Positions 46,421 to 59,074 of a DNA stretch of 64,000 bases are shown here, in pieces. The DNA is from Bolinopsis microptera (Eukaryota; Ctenophora; Tentaculata; Lobata; Bolinopsidae): NCBI RefSeq assembly GCF_026151205.1, contig NC_087079.1:13826445-13890444 (forward strand), written 5' to 3'. Numbering within the stretch: position 1 is the first letter of the stretch; each line of letters opens with the position of its first letter. The notes under the pieces are model-generated. The model saw only the letters and a program-made list of their open reading frames with translations, ran no database searches and was not told the DNA's origin. A program made the position numbers and the translations under genes.

Positions 46421-48549
46421 CATATAGTCGACGAGTCCAACTCGGCGCGCGTCCTGGTAGGTTGTAAACCTACAACATTTTATTATCAGCATGCGCGCGT
46501 TATTCATGATGATTGAGTCAGCTAGTGATTCAATAAAATGTACGTACGTGCGCGCCGGTAGGGTGATCTGAATATTTGCCTTTAGATAATAAGACAAAAC
46601 TAGTGATACAACCCTCCAGTTCTTCTCGATCATTCGTTAGGTTTGCATGTAGTGTAGCCTATTATCATGAATGATTTCCTATTGAAGTCGATCAGTGATC
46701 TATACATGCATTTTGCGGGATTATTACATGTTGAGCAATAATCGTAAATCGAGGTGTCAGGTTGAATCGTTGGCTCATGGCTGTCACTTATCTTGGGACA
46801 AAAATAGAAAACTAAGCCATATATCTGCCATACGTTATCAAAGATTAAAAATTAGGCTTTTATAATGTCTGGTAGCTTTGAGGTTACGAGTTACCCTAAA
46901 ATTACTACTGTAAATTGTTCCTTTGTGCATTTCGAGCGCCTTATGTTGGTAAAATTTGAAATTTCGAGTTAACTGCCACATTAATGACTCACAGAGAAAC
47001 GCGCATTGTCTTACATTTCATCCGAATTTTAACACTAACTTAATGACAAATAAAACAGTTATATGAATACCAATTTGAACTTTTTGTGAAATTAATCATA
47101 AAACATGATTTAAAATCTAAATTGAAAGAAATCGAGAATAAAACGAAATCTTACGACCAACAAAATTATGTCAATAACGGGCTAGGTAGTGATGCAATCT
47201 TTTGTTTTGACTCGTGGCAACGGTAAACCAATCAGCTTACAAAATAAACCGATCTGGCACACCATCACGAATCTAACCGATTATTTTCAGCTCCCAGTCG
47301 ATATCAATTCTACTGATCTGGTAACTTGATTAATTTAATATCACGGAAACTCACAAACTAAAGTATTACGTAATCACTGAGGGGGAAGGAGGGGATTTCG
47401 AAATGACTACATTGATATTAATTCTACACATTGATGTCAGTTTTTAAAAAGGGAGGGGGTGTTAAAAGGGTCAACAAGTGATTACTTAATAGGTGAACGG
47501 CCCATAATTCGTCGTATACTTCATAATGACCTTTTATTCCAAAGGCTTGGAAACACCGAAATATAACTCAAGCAGACAAAAATAATCTGAAAACATTTTT
47601 GAAACGTTGCGTACATTAAATCAAAACAGTTAGAATGCAGTCCTTCAATATCTTTAAATACAGATCCTCATATTTAACTTCGGCGCAATCATTAATCCTT
47701 CCATTCCATATATTACGAGTATATTTTTAAATATCCTTCTTTGAGCAGCTGTTGTCTGCACAACGTTGCAACTTTGCGCAATTCGAAAGAATATGTTATT
47801 GCTGCAGGAACGCATATAACTTATAAGGCAATTTCTACTTAAGCTTTCTAATCCTCCTTAGAGTCTTTATTAATAGTATGCCAAAAGAATTCTAAAAATG
47901 TATTATATGTGTGAACACATGTCTCAACATTGATGTGTATTATTCTGTAAAAAGTACATTTCACCGTGTTGATATTTCAGTTTCCTGGAATGATACGGTA
48001 AATTCATTGAATTGCTGGAAAGCAGCTTTTCATTTGAGACTATTCTTAAGACCAATACATTAATTACGATTGTATTGAAGCAGTGCTGTATAAATACAGG
48101 AAGTCTATGGTTATAATTGTCCAGCGCAACAATTAGCGTGTGATATAATTAGGACAATTATTTTTGGAAATTCAACTAATTTATCCTTCATTGAAGTGTG
48201 TAGTGAGCGTTAACATTGGCAAGAAGAAAATGCGACATGCTATTTTCTTAAAACATTCAATGATTTGCCGGCAATTACCATACCACGATATGTTGTATTA
48301 TGTATAAGCCAATTACTAAATTAATTACGAGATCAAAACCAAAATTTATTTTCTCAAAAATGGTGGTCAATTTTCAGATTATTTCTAGAGATATTTATTT
48401 ATCTCACTAATTTTCCATTTACTGGTCTTATCATCTCAGCAGTGGGTATAACTGCGAGCGTAATTCTTGTTTTGACACAGTGTTACTTTGACAGACGTGT
48501 ACAGTTACCTACTAGTGACCTATTTAAGTAAAACTGGTTACTTCTGGGA

Positions 48550-48597
<48 letters not shown>

Positions 48598-48730
48598 AAC
48601 TATGTCGGAACTAAGTCCGATCTATGCCAGATAACCCCTCCATATATCCCTGTCCCACATCAGGGTTCGCAGTTCCTCTTTAGAGTTTGTCCCAAATTCT
48701 TGGATAGTACCCTCTATATTCTATAACCCA
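48550..48730 (-). mobile_element. LINE 3'-end remnant with (TAG)n tail
   Basis: On the minus strand a frame reads EELRTLMWDRDIWRGYLA and stops (48624-48622). This is like the C-terminal end of jockey/CR1-type non-LTR retrotransposon proteins, where a W-DR-WR motif precedes the stop. About 25 bases later comes a (TAG)n microsatellite (48550-48598), a common 3' tail of such LINEs. A stop codon cuts the frame after about 35 codons, so it is an old 5'-truncated fragment. Confidence 0.7.
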
Positions 48731-49423
48731 TCCTCTAACAGTAATTGGAGAATAACAGTAGAAATGTAGGAATGTAACTGAGAGATAATGAGATAACACA
48801 AAAACAGCTATCAGCCTGCTTATAACATTACACACAGTGACCAATACAGTAATTATTATTATTCTGTAATGGATATTACAGGAGAAACAATGATAAGCAG
48901 GGTAGGTATGACTGGTATGTTAAACTGTAGGGAGATCTAGCTTATTCAACTACATAAAATACGATGTAACGAATTTCTCGAATACACTACACAATCTATG
49001 TTAAATATTTATTCATTCCATCGTTTAAATAGCATAACTTTCACTTTTATTTTAAATTTCAAATCTTATCTTTGTATGCACAACTTAAAATCTTGATTCC
49101 GTCATAATGTGATCATAAAGACAATACATAAGATACATAAAATCTTCATGTCTAATATCACGCACGCAGATACAGTTAAAATACCGTTGCTATCAGGTAT
49201 CAAGATTAATCGCGGCAAAAATATTTCTCATTCCTTAGCATAAGCGTGATTCAACGGTAAAAAGAGCGAGAAAATTCATCGCCGAATCGTGTTAACCTCT
49301 TAAACAACAACAACAAAAAATTTTCCCAATAAAAGTTATGTACATTAAAATAAGCATCTTACAAAAAGTGATGCATATTATTATAAATCTGGATCTTGAT
49401 GGGAAAGTGATCCGTATTTGTTT

Positions 49424-49497
49424 TGACACGTGACAGTGATTCTGGGTTTTGACTGGTCAATGCTGAAAGCTGATTGGTTTAGGGCTCTCACGTGTCA
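49424..49497. mobile_element. Small MITE with TGACACGTGA ends, copy 2
   Basis: 74 bp with inverted ends TGACACGTGA / TCACGTGTCA. The centre resembles the copy at 24865-24943. Confidence 0.6.
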
Positions 49498-51723
49498 GAA
49501 CATATATGGTTCATGTTCCCACCAAAATCCAAATGTAATATTTAACACACGATATCATATTTCATACTAAACTATTTTAAGGCTCCAGTTTTAAAAATAT
49601 TCTTTTACTTTGCATCGTACTCTCATTTTCTTGGTCTTTTAAATAAAATACCCAATGATTTATAATTTCAAACTAGTAAGGTATGCTATACTGGTCCCAT
49701 CGAAATTAGGCTGAAACAAAGTTATCATTGACGTATGTTATATAAAGTTGTAAATAGCTTTTAAATAAGCTATTTAAATAATAATATAATAATAATAAAA
49801 TTTCCATTTGTGCAAAGTATAGTAGAGTTATCTGTGTTACAAAATATGGACTTAGTTTTGACCGCATTTCACTGAGACCGGTAGCATGCCTTTAAGTTTA
49901 AAACTCTTTAAAAAGTCAAAAAAAGTTCGCTCTGTTAATAGTTAGCGTGCCGTGTTAGCGTGCCGTGTTAGTTAGCGTGCCGTGTTTAACGTGCCGTGTT
50001 TAGCTATATTTTACATTTATAAGCCCGTTTACAAGCAAGGTGGTAATCAACTATTTTTGTTGAAAATAAGCCAACTTATCTCGATAAACCAATTCACAAT
50101 TAGTAAACTTATTGATAAACCAAATTATCACGCAAATTGACTTTGGTAGTTGCCTTTACTGACTCCCTATTGAAAAAAAAAGTAGGAAGGAAAATTTTAA
50201 GCAGTGAAGGTGTAAGATCATGGTCCAAATTTGTCCTATTTCCAGACTTAACATTTAATAAGCGGCCCTTTACAAACACTGAAACTGAAAGAGTGAAATC
50301 CATGTAAAATTAATCACATTACTTTCTATACAGTAAACAATAATTAACTGCTTGAGAAAGCTTGCACGTCGGTGTCTACATGGGTTTTAATCATTATTTT
50401 AATTTTGTCTGCTACTTTCACTCATTTTCCACCCATTCGGTCACCGATCCTTGAAACTTACTTATCAAAACAACGACTCCAACAAATTTTCAAGTTAAAA
50501 ACGAAAAAACGAAATTCCCTACTTATATTCCTGTAGGAACTTATTTTGTTTTTTAAAAACAAATTATCATTAACAATCTAAAATCAATTTATTAGCGTTC
50601 ACGTTCAATTGGAGGATCAAAATAATAATTAACATAAATCGATCTTGGTAACACTGGAAATTGGGATCATCAAAACAATGATATTTTACGCTGCTTTGAA
50701 ACTTTTCAAATGTGCTTCACTTAACCCTACATTCAGAGTTCAGACAGCTGGATATTCAAAAAGTACAGTTATTATCCCAGATTCCGTTACTAATACGTTT
50801 ATAATTACCAATACCCATGAAGACTCCAATGTATCTTACCTGGCACCGTGTAATTTAGTAACATACTAGGCATGATACTCCCGAGATATTTAAAATAGTT
50901 TCAAGTTTGTGCTATTCATTAAGCGAGAAGACACAGCCGTATGTGCTGTGGATTTAACTTGTTTAAAACATTTAGCATTGAATGTAGCGGAGAAGATTAT
51001 ACTACGTTTTGAATTTTTGCTTAGGTTAAATTATACTTTAAAAACTTTTTTCATTAGTTACATAAAAAAGTTAAATTAAACTAACGAGCATTCCACTAAT
51101 CGTAATTCGTATATATGAAATTCCTTTAACTTGTAACATCAGTTATCTCGAAGGTTTGAGAAATTTTCAAATACTGAATTTCTTATTCATAATTCTAAAT
51201 ACATGACTATAGGCATCTCCTTTAAAAATACAGCTTTTTAATCGACGACAAGGATCGACCGGGACCAGGTTTTTGACCGGCATTCCGATAGATCCTTGAA
51301 GACAATTTTGTTGATTTCAAACATCTACAACAATCACTTAGAATCTGTAAGATCAATGAAAATTAACATACCATTACATTGTGCAAAATATATGGAAATC
51401 ACAATAAATCATACGTCAGTGAAAGAGACATGAAAATTTATAAACAAACATAATTTGCTTCATCGGCTCAAACCGAGTTTATTAATGGATAGTCACGAAA
51501 TTAATTGAACCCAGCAACATGGACTGGTCATTTAGCTATGCTGCACGGATGTCAATACTGGACAACCATACCAATATCAAAATAGTATCAAAACATTCCA
51601 CTATGAGAAAAACAGAACCAATCAGTGATCACTGGACAGCTTCCATTACTTCCCACGAAAATAGTACGAACACATCCAATAAATATTAGCGAGTGAAACT
51701 TAATTTACAAACCCAAACTTGCA

Positions 51724-53401
51724 TTATCTGCTTCCAATCAACTTCTTCTGAAAGACATTGAATAACATTCCAGCGAATTTATCGTCCTCCTCAATTGATG
51801 ATATCAACATTTGTTTAAACTGTGTCAAGTCCATGTCCAACTTAGCTGTAGGTCCTTCTGAAATAAAGTTTATACAGAATACTTCAATTAGTGTGGTATT
51901 CAGTGTTTACTGGAAAAACCTCTTAATTTTGTGTTCGTACGTGATAAAGACCCTTTATAGTTGATGACGCCAAGATCGGTGGGCTGCGTTAGTGTGCTTT
52001 TTGGAATAAGCATGCAGATTTATTTTAAAGCATACCACAAAAGAATATTTGGGATATTTTTGATAAGTAAATTTCAACACAATTAACAGAAAACTTACCG
52101 TCTTTATTTCTCTTCTCAAACAACATTCGTTTAGTCGGAGTAGCGGCACCCTTGCTCATCTTATGGGCTTGTTCAGGACCAGTCACTCTTGTAAAATCAA
52201 GCGGAGACATCAGCAATTTAGCTGAATCAGACATTGACAGAGACGAAGCTACACGGGACACTGCAGAGGTAGCTTCAGGAATGGATGCACGAGAGGGGGT
52301 GTCGAGGGAGAGAGACGGCTGTGGAGGGAGGGCTGAGGACAGTTTGATGGAGAGGGGCTGAGAGGGCTCAGAGTTAGAGGAGCGAGGAGATTGAGACTCT
52401 GCGTCACCTTCACCACTGGACAACTGTAAGGGTAGGGAGGTGGTTAAATGGACATTTGCCAAATATTCTACTGTCTACACTTCAAAGTACTCAGTGTAAA
52501 GTTTTAATATGTAACGTCATGACTCATGAAATCGAGCTTATTATCATACAAAGTTGGCTAAATGACAAATAAATCCTAATTAGCTCTATAAGATAATATC
52601 ATAACATAATGAGTTAGAGCTATTAATAACAAAGAATTTTGATAATATAATACTTACAACAATTTCTTCAGCACTTGAGGACGAACTTCCCTCGATACTA
52701 TAACAACTTAGAGGTCTTCCATTCCTGCAAAGATTTAAGGTCATATATCCGGCATCTCATGCCGCTTATCCGGCATCTCATGCCGCTTATCCGGGTAATT
52801 TAGAACCGTACCATGGGATGGCACATATTTACGACCCAGTTTCGTTTCCGTCAACGTAGTCAGATACAAAAACACAGACCCTATTAAGCGGGGAGGGGTT
52901 AATTAACAACTTTAACTCAGGGAGGTACCGAGTATCAGGGAGGTACCGAGTATCACTGAGCTTTAAAGTACCTTCGTAGTGCAATCGGGATGAGGAAGCG
53001 CCAAACGCCATCATGTAATTACTAACTTTAAATACTAAAGTAGACGCTCAATTTGCAAAAAGTTGAACTTAGTCACCAAACTTCTCGGAACTTATTTTAA
53101 AACACAGATAATTAGCTGGTTAGAATAAGTAGATTACACTCACGGTGTTGCTTGAACACTATTGATGAGATCTTGAAAAGAAATAGGAATACTTTTAACG
53201 TCTTTTAACGGTTCTTTTGCTAGTGAGAGATCAGTAATAGCTTCTGAGCTACGGCTCTTGCGTAGACCTACAAACAATTATCAGTTAGTGGCGATAATCT
53301 ACACAGGAAAAATACGAATAACATGAACAGAATGTTTAAAAGCATACGAAACGGAAGCTGAAGGAATGCCATAAAAAAGTATATTTAACATGTTAAGGCC
53401 A

Positions 53402-53435
<34 letters not shown>

Positions 53436-56398
53436 GGTCCCCCCAGATCAGAGCGCCTAGTTTGTCGTAAAATTGAGGTTAACTATTGCCTTCTCCTAGA
53501 GCTTTCATCCGTTTTATCTCAAATTTGGAACATATGTTCCTGAGATAGCCACAATTAGTTACAATGCAGCGATTTTTAAAATTTTGCTCCTATCTCTTTT
53601 TATGACGTTAACTGTTGACAATTTTAAGACGCCCACCCATGGTTAACCTCATATCTCAGCTTTGGAAAATTGTATTTGAAGTTTTCATTTACAATAGAAT
53701 TACAGGTAAACCTCAAAATTTTATGCGCGATATCTACAGATGCAGAAACTTTTTTTACGGTGGGGACAAAAGCATTCGAAAATTTAGATCGAGCTGTACA
53801 ACATATCTCAAAATCTCAAAATTGACCTCGGACCCCCCCCCCCCCCTGTGGCCTTAGCACCTAAACAACTTTCAACCACTTGTTTAATCTGTTTTAGGGT
53901 TCATTAATCTCAATTCACAAGAGAAGCTTACCTTCAAGATCGGGTACAATGTTAGACTCTCTCGTGTTATCAGGATGTTCAGAATTTGATCTCTTCATTA
54001 TCGTAACTGATTTGTTGACAGTTGGTATTGGGAGTAGATCAGGAGATTTCCTAGTTTCTCTAGTATCTGATATTACCTAAAATAACGGATGATTTATTGA
54101 ATATTGGTAATACAGGTCTCAATTTAAAATGGATAATGGATGATCTCCTTATGGTTTAACGAATTTAAGTTGCAAAAAGAGAAAATTATAGGGACTTAGG
54201 AGTTAGGGTGCGTATAGTTACAACATACTCTATTTTCGTAATTCAGATCATAATATTAGGTAATGGGTAACATGATACGATAACATCGATCATACTGTAT
54301 GACCGTATCATACGAAAATACAACAGACCTCTAGATCCAATAAAATCATAACTTAATTAACATTATTACTTAATTAATTAATCATTTAAAAATCATGACT
54401 AACCTCAACCTCCTGATCACTTATACTTGATTTTGAGTAGCGCTTGTGCGCTTCAGAGAACATGCTGAACAGATTATTTCCTTCTTTCTTCTGGCCTGTA
54501 AATACGATTGGAATTTAGAGTGTGCTTATAGAATATTATTTTGTAGAGCAATGACAAGGAAATTAGTGCATCTTCGTGTGCCGGTACAATCATAATGAAA
54601 GTACCTATCAAATAACTTGATGTGCCTAAATTCTGAATAATTTTCTACGCACCAGAAACTTTTAGACAATTATCACCATTTCCGCCGTGTTTCTCGGGGT
54701 TCTGATGTTTAACATGCGGTCTGTGGCCCTGGTGACCATTTCCGGGACCACTCCTGTGACCAGGGTTGAGACCAGGGTTGTGACTAATGTTGTGACCAGG
54801 GTTGAGACCAGGGTTGTGACTAATGTTGTGACTATTTCTATATCCTCCACCTCCTCGTCCCTCGTCTCCGCTCTTGAAATTGTTGTTCGTCCTGTAGTCG
54901 TGCTCGTGCCTGAAGCAATTAATTTAAATAAATCAGAGAGAATAATTCCTCCATCCTCTCAGCCGAAGTTCGCAAAAAGATCGTACTTGATATATAGTTT
55001 TCCTCATAAAATAAAGGTACAACTGTTTATCTTCCCGTCCGAGGCCTCGCTTGGTACACGAACACGGCATACTTGTGATACGGAAACTTATACCAAATTC
55101 TATCAGTAAAGATTTAATCTGGTTTCTGATATAATCAAGATAGCTATCATGCTTTGCATGCTGCATATTTAAAATATTATAAAACACCAGTACTATACCT
55201 GTAACTGTTGTTCCGATGATCGTGCTCGTCGTGCTGCTGGAATGTTCTAGAAGCGTTGTTTCTCTTCTTGTTATGCTGGTAAGGTGGGGAGGTGGCTGGA
55301 GAACAGTTGAGATCTGGTGAGGCAGACTGTCTGACTCGATCTTTTGATTTCTCGAACATTTGAAGGATGTTTCCGGAGCCTTCCGTTGGACTTTCGTTTC
55401 TTAATCTTAGTAATCTGGGGATACCAAATATAGTAGAATTAACTTGACTTACTAATGGAAGTTTACTTCAAAGTTATACTGACAGCAACAATTTGTGGTT
55501 CAATCATAGCTATGTTATCAACTCTACACTCTACAGCATTAACCTCATGTAACACGCGAGATCAAGTAAAATACTAGAACTCAGAAGAGAGAAAGTAAAT
55601 AACTAAATAAGTAATGGGTATTGTTTACCTGTGCAGCAGAGTAGATATCCTGATGCAGCCAGCATCGTCCTCAAACCAAATACTTTTGATGCCAGTGTCG
55701 CAGGCACCACTTATACAAGTTTTGTAAAGTAGATATAGGTCACATCGCTGGAATTCCAGACCGTCCACTAAGAGCTGAAAGTAAAATATATCATTATTTT
55801 AATAATTTTGATAAATCATTTAATAATAGGTATTTATAAATTTAATGTTCCATGAATTGATTATAACTTAGGAGGAGTTATTGCATACACCAAAATATCA
55901 GATTTTCACAGTAACTTAACTTACAAAAACTTCTTTTTATGTGATTCTTCAATATTAAAGTAAACATAAACCATTGTTACAAAAGGCCTGACGCGGATTA
56001 ACATACCTCAATGACATTATCTGACAAGCTTTTCCTGTTCAAAATGGTAAACCCGTAAAAGGGTGGCTCGGAGCGACTGAACACAAATATAGAACCGTGT
56101 ATATCTTGCTTGTGCTGGAGGAGTTACTAGCGTAAGTTATAAATACATTGGTAAAGCGAATAAAATACAACTTTTTGGATCACCTACATCATGAGATTGA
56201 CCCCCCCCCCCCCCCGGCCCCAGGGGTATTATAGTTATACATACTTAAATAAGAGTCAAAACTAACCCAAGCTTTTCCGTCGAATCTGTAAAACGCAACA
56301 TTATCCGTCTTATCCAAAATATGCGTTATGTTACTATCAATCTTTCTAATACTCGCAAGGTCAATTCTCCGTTCCTCCTCTTGGAAGATTTTATCCAT
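51724..56398 (-). CDS. DCP1: mRNA-decapping enzyme subunit DCP1, 11 exons
   Basis: Minus-strand exons: 56398-56267, 56114-56007, 55774-55629, 55414-55199, 54909-54653, 54495-54404, 54076-53932, 53267-53144, 52724-52658, 52423-52099 and 51857-51724. All introns are GT-AG and all phases fit, giving 581 aa. The EVH1-like DCP1 domain fills about residues 8-130 (VAFYRFDGKAW, GFTILNR, LLYKTCISG, GIKSIWFEDD). It activates DCP2 in cytoplasmic P-bodies. The middle is Ser/His/Asn-rich and low complexity. LMSPLDFTRV near residue 500 may be a short binding motif. The last exon (LTQFKQMLISSIEEDDKF) matches the DCP1 trimerisation helix. Exon 5 has a 36-bp tandem duplication encoding NISHNPGLNPGH twice. Intron 7 carries a MITE. 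Confidence 0.92.
53396..53854. mobile_element. TA-flanked MITE with G32/C14 ends in DCP1 intron 7
   Basis: The ends AGGCCAC(A)GGGG and CCCC-TGTGGCCT are inverted and flanked by TA on both sides, as for Tc1/mariner-type insertion. The left end contains 32 G in a row and the right end 14 C. The centre has no transposase. Confidence 0.7.
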
Positions 56399-56915
56399 TG
56401 CAAATGCTTTTCCGTTAATTTGCTATGTAAAGTGATTTCATTTAGTTTAAAACTAAAGTTCACCATTATTGTAAATAAATCACGCTATATAGCAAGGAAG
56501 GACCTTTCAAAACAATATCACTACGTTAGAAAATTCATAAGTTTCATTCTTTGTTTTACAAAATGCAATATTGAGAAATTTCGTGAGAAGAGATCAATAG
56601 ATAAACAAAAATAAACAACTCCGCAGTAAAGCCAAAGTACCAATTGAATACTTTACAGAATTGTAACATTAATATAATACACCTCCTACAATCACAATCC
56701 TAATTTATGGGCATTCATTTATTTTGAACTGGGGTATACCTAAAGGAATAAGCCTCGTTATTCTATGTATGTGTATTTTAAAAGCAGGCATTGAAAATTA
56801 AAATTCATCAATTCTTTCGATTGAATTCTAGCTGATAATAACATCATGTACTAAGATAATATTAACAGTTCATAAATTCTGAAACACGCAAACCGTTCAA
56901 GAATAAAGGAATTTT

Positions 56916-58771
56916 TCAATTTGTATCTGGAGCATAAGACAGATTATTCTCATCTGATTCCGCTAACTCAACAGGGGATTTACAATTAAACTTGGCAGCC
57001 TCTTTCTTTAAAATCTCCTTGATAGCATTGTAACAAGCTATCTTCCTGACTTCTTTTTTGCTTTTCTGTCCCTCCGAATGACTGTAAGTGCCCCAGGGAG
57101 TTGTAATTGTAATAACATGTGACCCCCCAATATACTGACTATACTGTTCAGGGTGAGGTTTATTTGCAGTTACACACAGTTCAAGAAGAGCTGCAGAAGC
57201 GTTCTTCCCATTGATTGGTTTAATCATCCAGTCAGCACCAGTAAGAAGTTGGGCATGTCTGGAGACAGTGGGGGTGCTGGTGTTAGCGGGTTTCACCACG
57301 TCGTAACTTCTGCCTGAAGTTTCTGTGGGATTTGCTACATCTAACACAGGTGGACTGATGTAAGGCTCAATTATGAAATCTGGTGGTTCAAGAACATTTG
57401 TTAGTTGACCTCCGCTGTAGAAATGTTTGTACAACATTTTATTACCAGCAGCGGTTTTGTTGGACGGGATAAATATGCAACGTAGAAAGCAAGATTCTTC
57501 TGCTTCTGCAGGCGGTTCCACACCCTTGTGCTCTGATTCAATCCTCAGGATTTCTTTTATAGCCTGATAAGCACATTCTGATTTGGCCTGTTTTTTACTT
57601 TTGGTCGCTTTAAACGGAGTGAAACACCCCCAATTTGTGGCCACATTCCATTTGAAAATACCATTGTCCTCTGAAACAAGTTTGAAAACTGGAGTTGGAA
57701 GCCCAAGAGCCTGATGCATTTCACTAAGACCACATACTGGGTTCTTCGTATTAACTATTTTGCAGATCCAATTGGGCCCTTCATTTTTGGCAAGACCCTC
57801 TGGTTTCTTCTTCACAAACTCCCGTTCATTCATTAGACCTTTCCTATCAATCTTAACTGTTATTTCAATTGGGGCGAGACTGCCAGCTCCAGTCGTTCCG
57901 AGTGGTTTACCTTCTCTCCAACCAAATTTCCTCATGATAAATTTCCCATAATTTTCTCTCAATGGTTTCAAGTTCATGAACATATCGGGTCTAGCAAAAG
58001 TTCTGATATCATCTGAATCAAGCTCTTCCCTGGACATTGGCTCAATCAAGCTTGCCCTGTGAACAATCCAGGGCCATCGTACCCCGTTTTACGTCTAGCA
58101 TTATCAGCTTCACTCAGTAGAGCCGAATTTCTGTCATCTTGATACATGTGGTACTCCATCATTGCAGCAGTTAGCTGAGATTGCGCCTGGGGGTCTCGTG
58201 GATTAGCTTCAATTTTAGCTTTAGCCATAGCCATTCTAGCCATAACTTCAGGAGGAATGGGTACTCTCTTAGGAACAAATCCTTCAGTTTCTTTCTTGTG
58301 ATGAGTACCACAAGAAACTGGGAAAGCTACTTTTGGCGAAACATGTTCTTGTTTTTTAAGTTCTTTTCTGGTAGTTTGCGTCTTTTCCCAGGATGTTGCA
58401 GATTTAAATTACACTGCATTCCTTCAATTGTTGGCGGTAAAGGAGCTGATGGGCTGAGGAGGCCCGGGAGGGTATTGATACCCATTAACATTTGTATTAG
58501 TAGCAGGGAAGTTATATCCATAACTTTGACTGTAATTATAGTATCCCGGATTCTGATTATAATTCTGATTGTAACCAGGCTGTCCTTGGAAACCTGTGCT
58601 GGGATGTTGAACATACTGACTAGATTGATAATCGTATTGAGCAGCTGAATTGTAAGACCCATTGTAACCATTATAGCTGGCATCATATTGAGTGTTGTAG
58701 TTACAGTTTGTAGCTTGAGGATAGCCTTGTTGGTGGTAGTTTGCCATCTGGACCACTACACCTCCAGGTAC
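56916..58771 (-). CDS. SON-like protein: prion-like N-tail, G-patch and two dsRNA-binding domains; three frame breaks
   Basis: Begins in an exon after an acceptor at 58772 (first ATG 58745, MANYHQQGY). The first ~95 residues are Tyr/Asn/Gln-rich and prion-like. Frame changes are needed near 58452 (one extra base in GGG), 58376 (one base missing) and 58050 (one base missing). Across them the match continues: PPTIEG, KETEGFVPKRVPIPPEVM, GPGLFTGQ, LIEPMSREEL. From 58049 the frame is clean: a G-patch (RKFGWREGKPLG), then the SON-type DRKGL segment, then two double-stranded RNA-binding domains (KKQAKSECAYQAIKEI and KKEVRKIACYNAIKEIL). SON is a nuclear-speckle splicing cofactor with one G-patch and one dsRBD, so the second dsRBD is unusual. 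The 5' end of the gene is uncertain: only about 300 bp separate it from the stop codon of the gene upstream. Confidence 0.75.
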
Positions 58772-59074
58772 CTGTAATACAAAGTTGATCATGCATTTTT
58801 CAAATTAGTGAAAGTCACCTCGAGGAATTTATTGCACAATAGGTATCATATTGGAAAAAATGTTTCAATATGCCTGCAGATAGCATTAAATTTGGTGCAA
58901 AAAAATTATAACAAATTCAGACTGACAGAGTATTGATCTAGTAAGTAGTATGTTATGCTAGGGAAAAAAAGAAGTTAAAATGTCTTCGATTGTAAGAAAT
59001 GTTATCTTGGCTGTACCAAATTTATAACTATAGGGTAATAAATAACACACAATCAAAAAATCATTTACAGAACT

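Larger units (their letters stand above)
43473..51723. other. 8 kb gene-free region
   Basis: No coding gene recognised. It holds runs of 13-14 G near 44263 and 45151, a GCGCGC repeat copy, an inverted repeat at 46283-46420, a LINE 3' end, a small MITE and a GTTAGCGTGCCGT-type tandem repeat near 49940-50000. Confidence 0.55.

Noticed and set aside
41722-58771. Programmed ribosomal frameshifting as the cause of the DDX59 and SON frame changes
   Set aside because: The sites share no slippery heptamer, directions differ (one extra base, three missing), and one gene would need three events; indels or decay are simpler.
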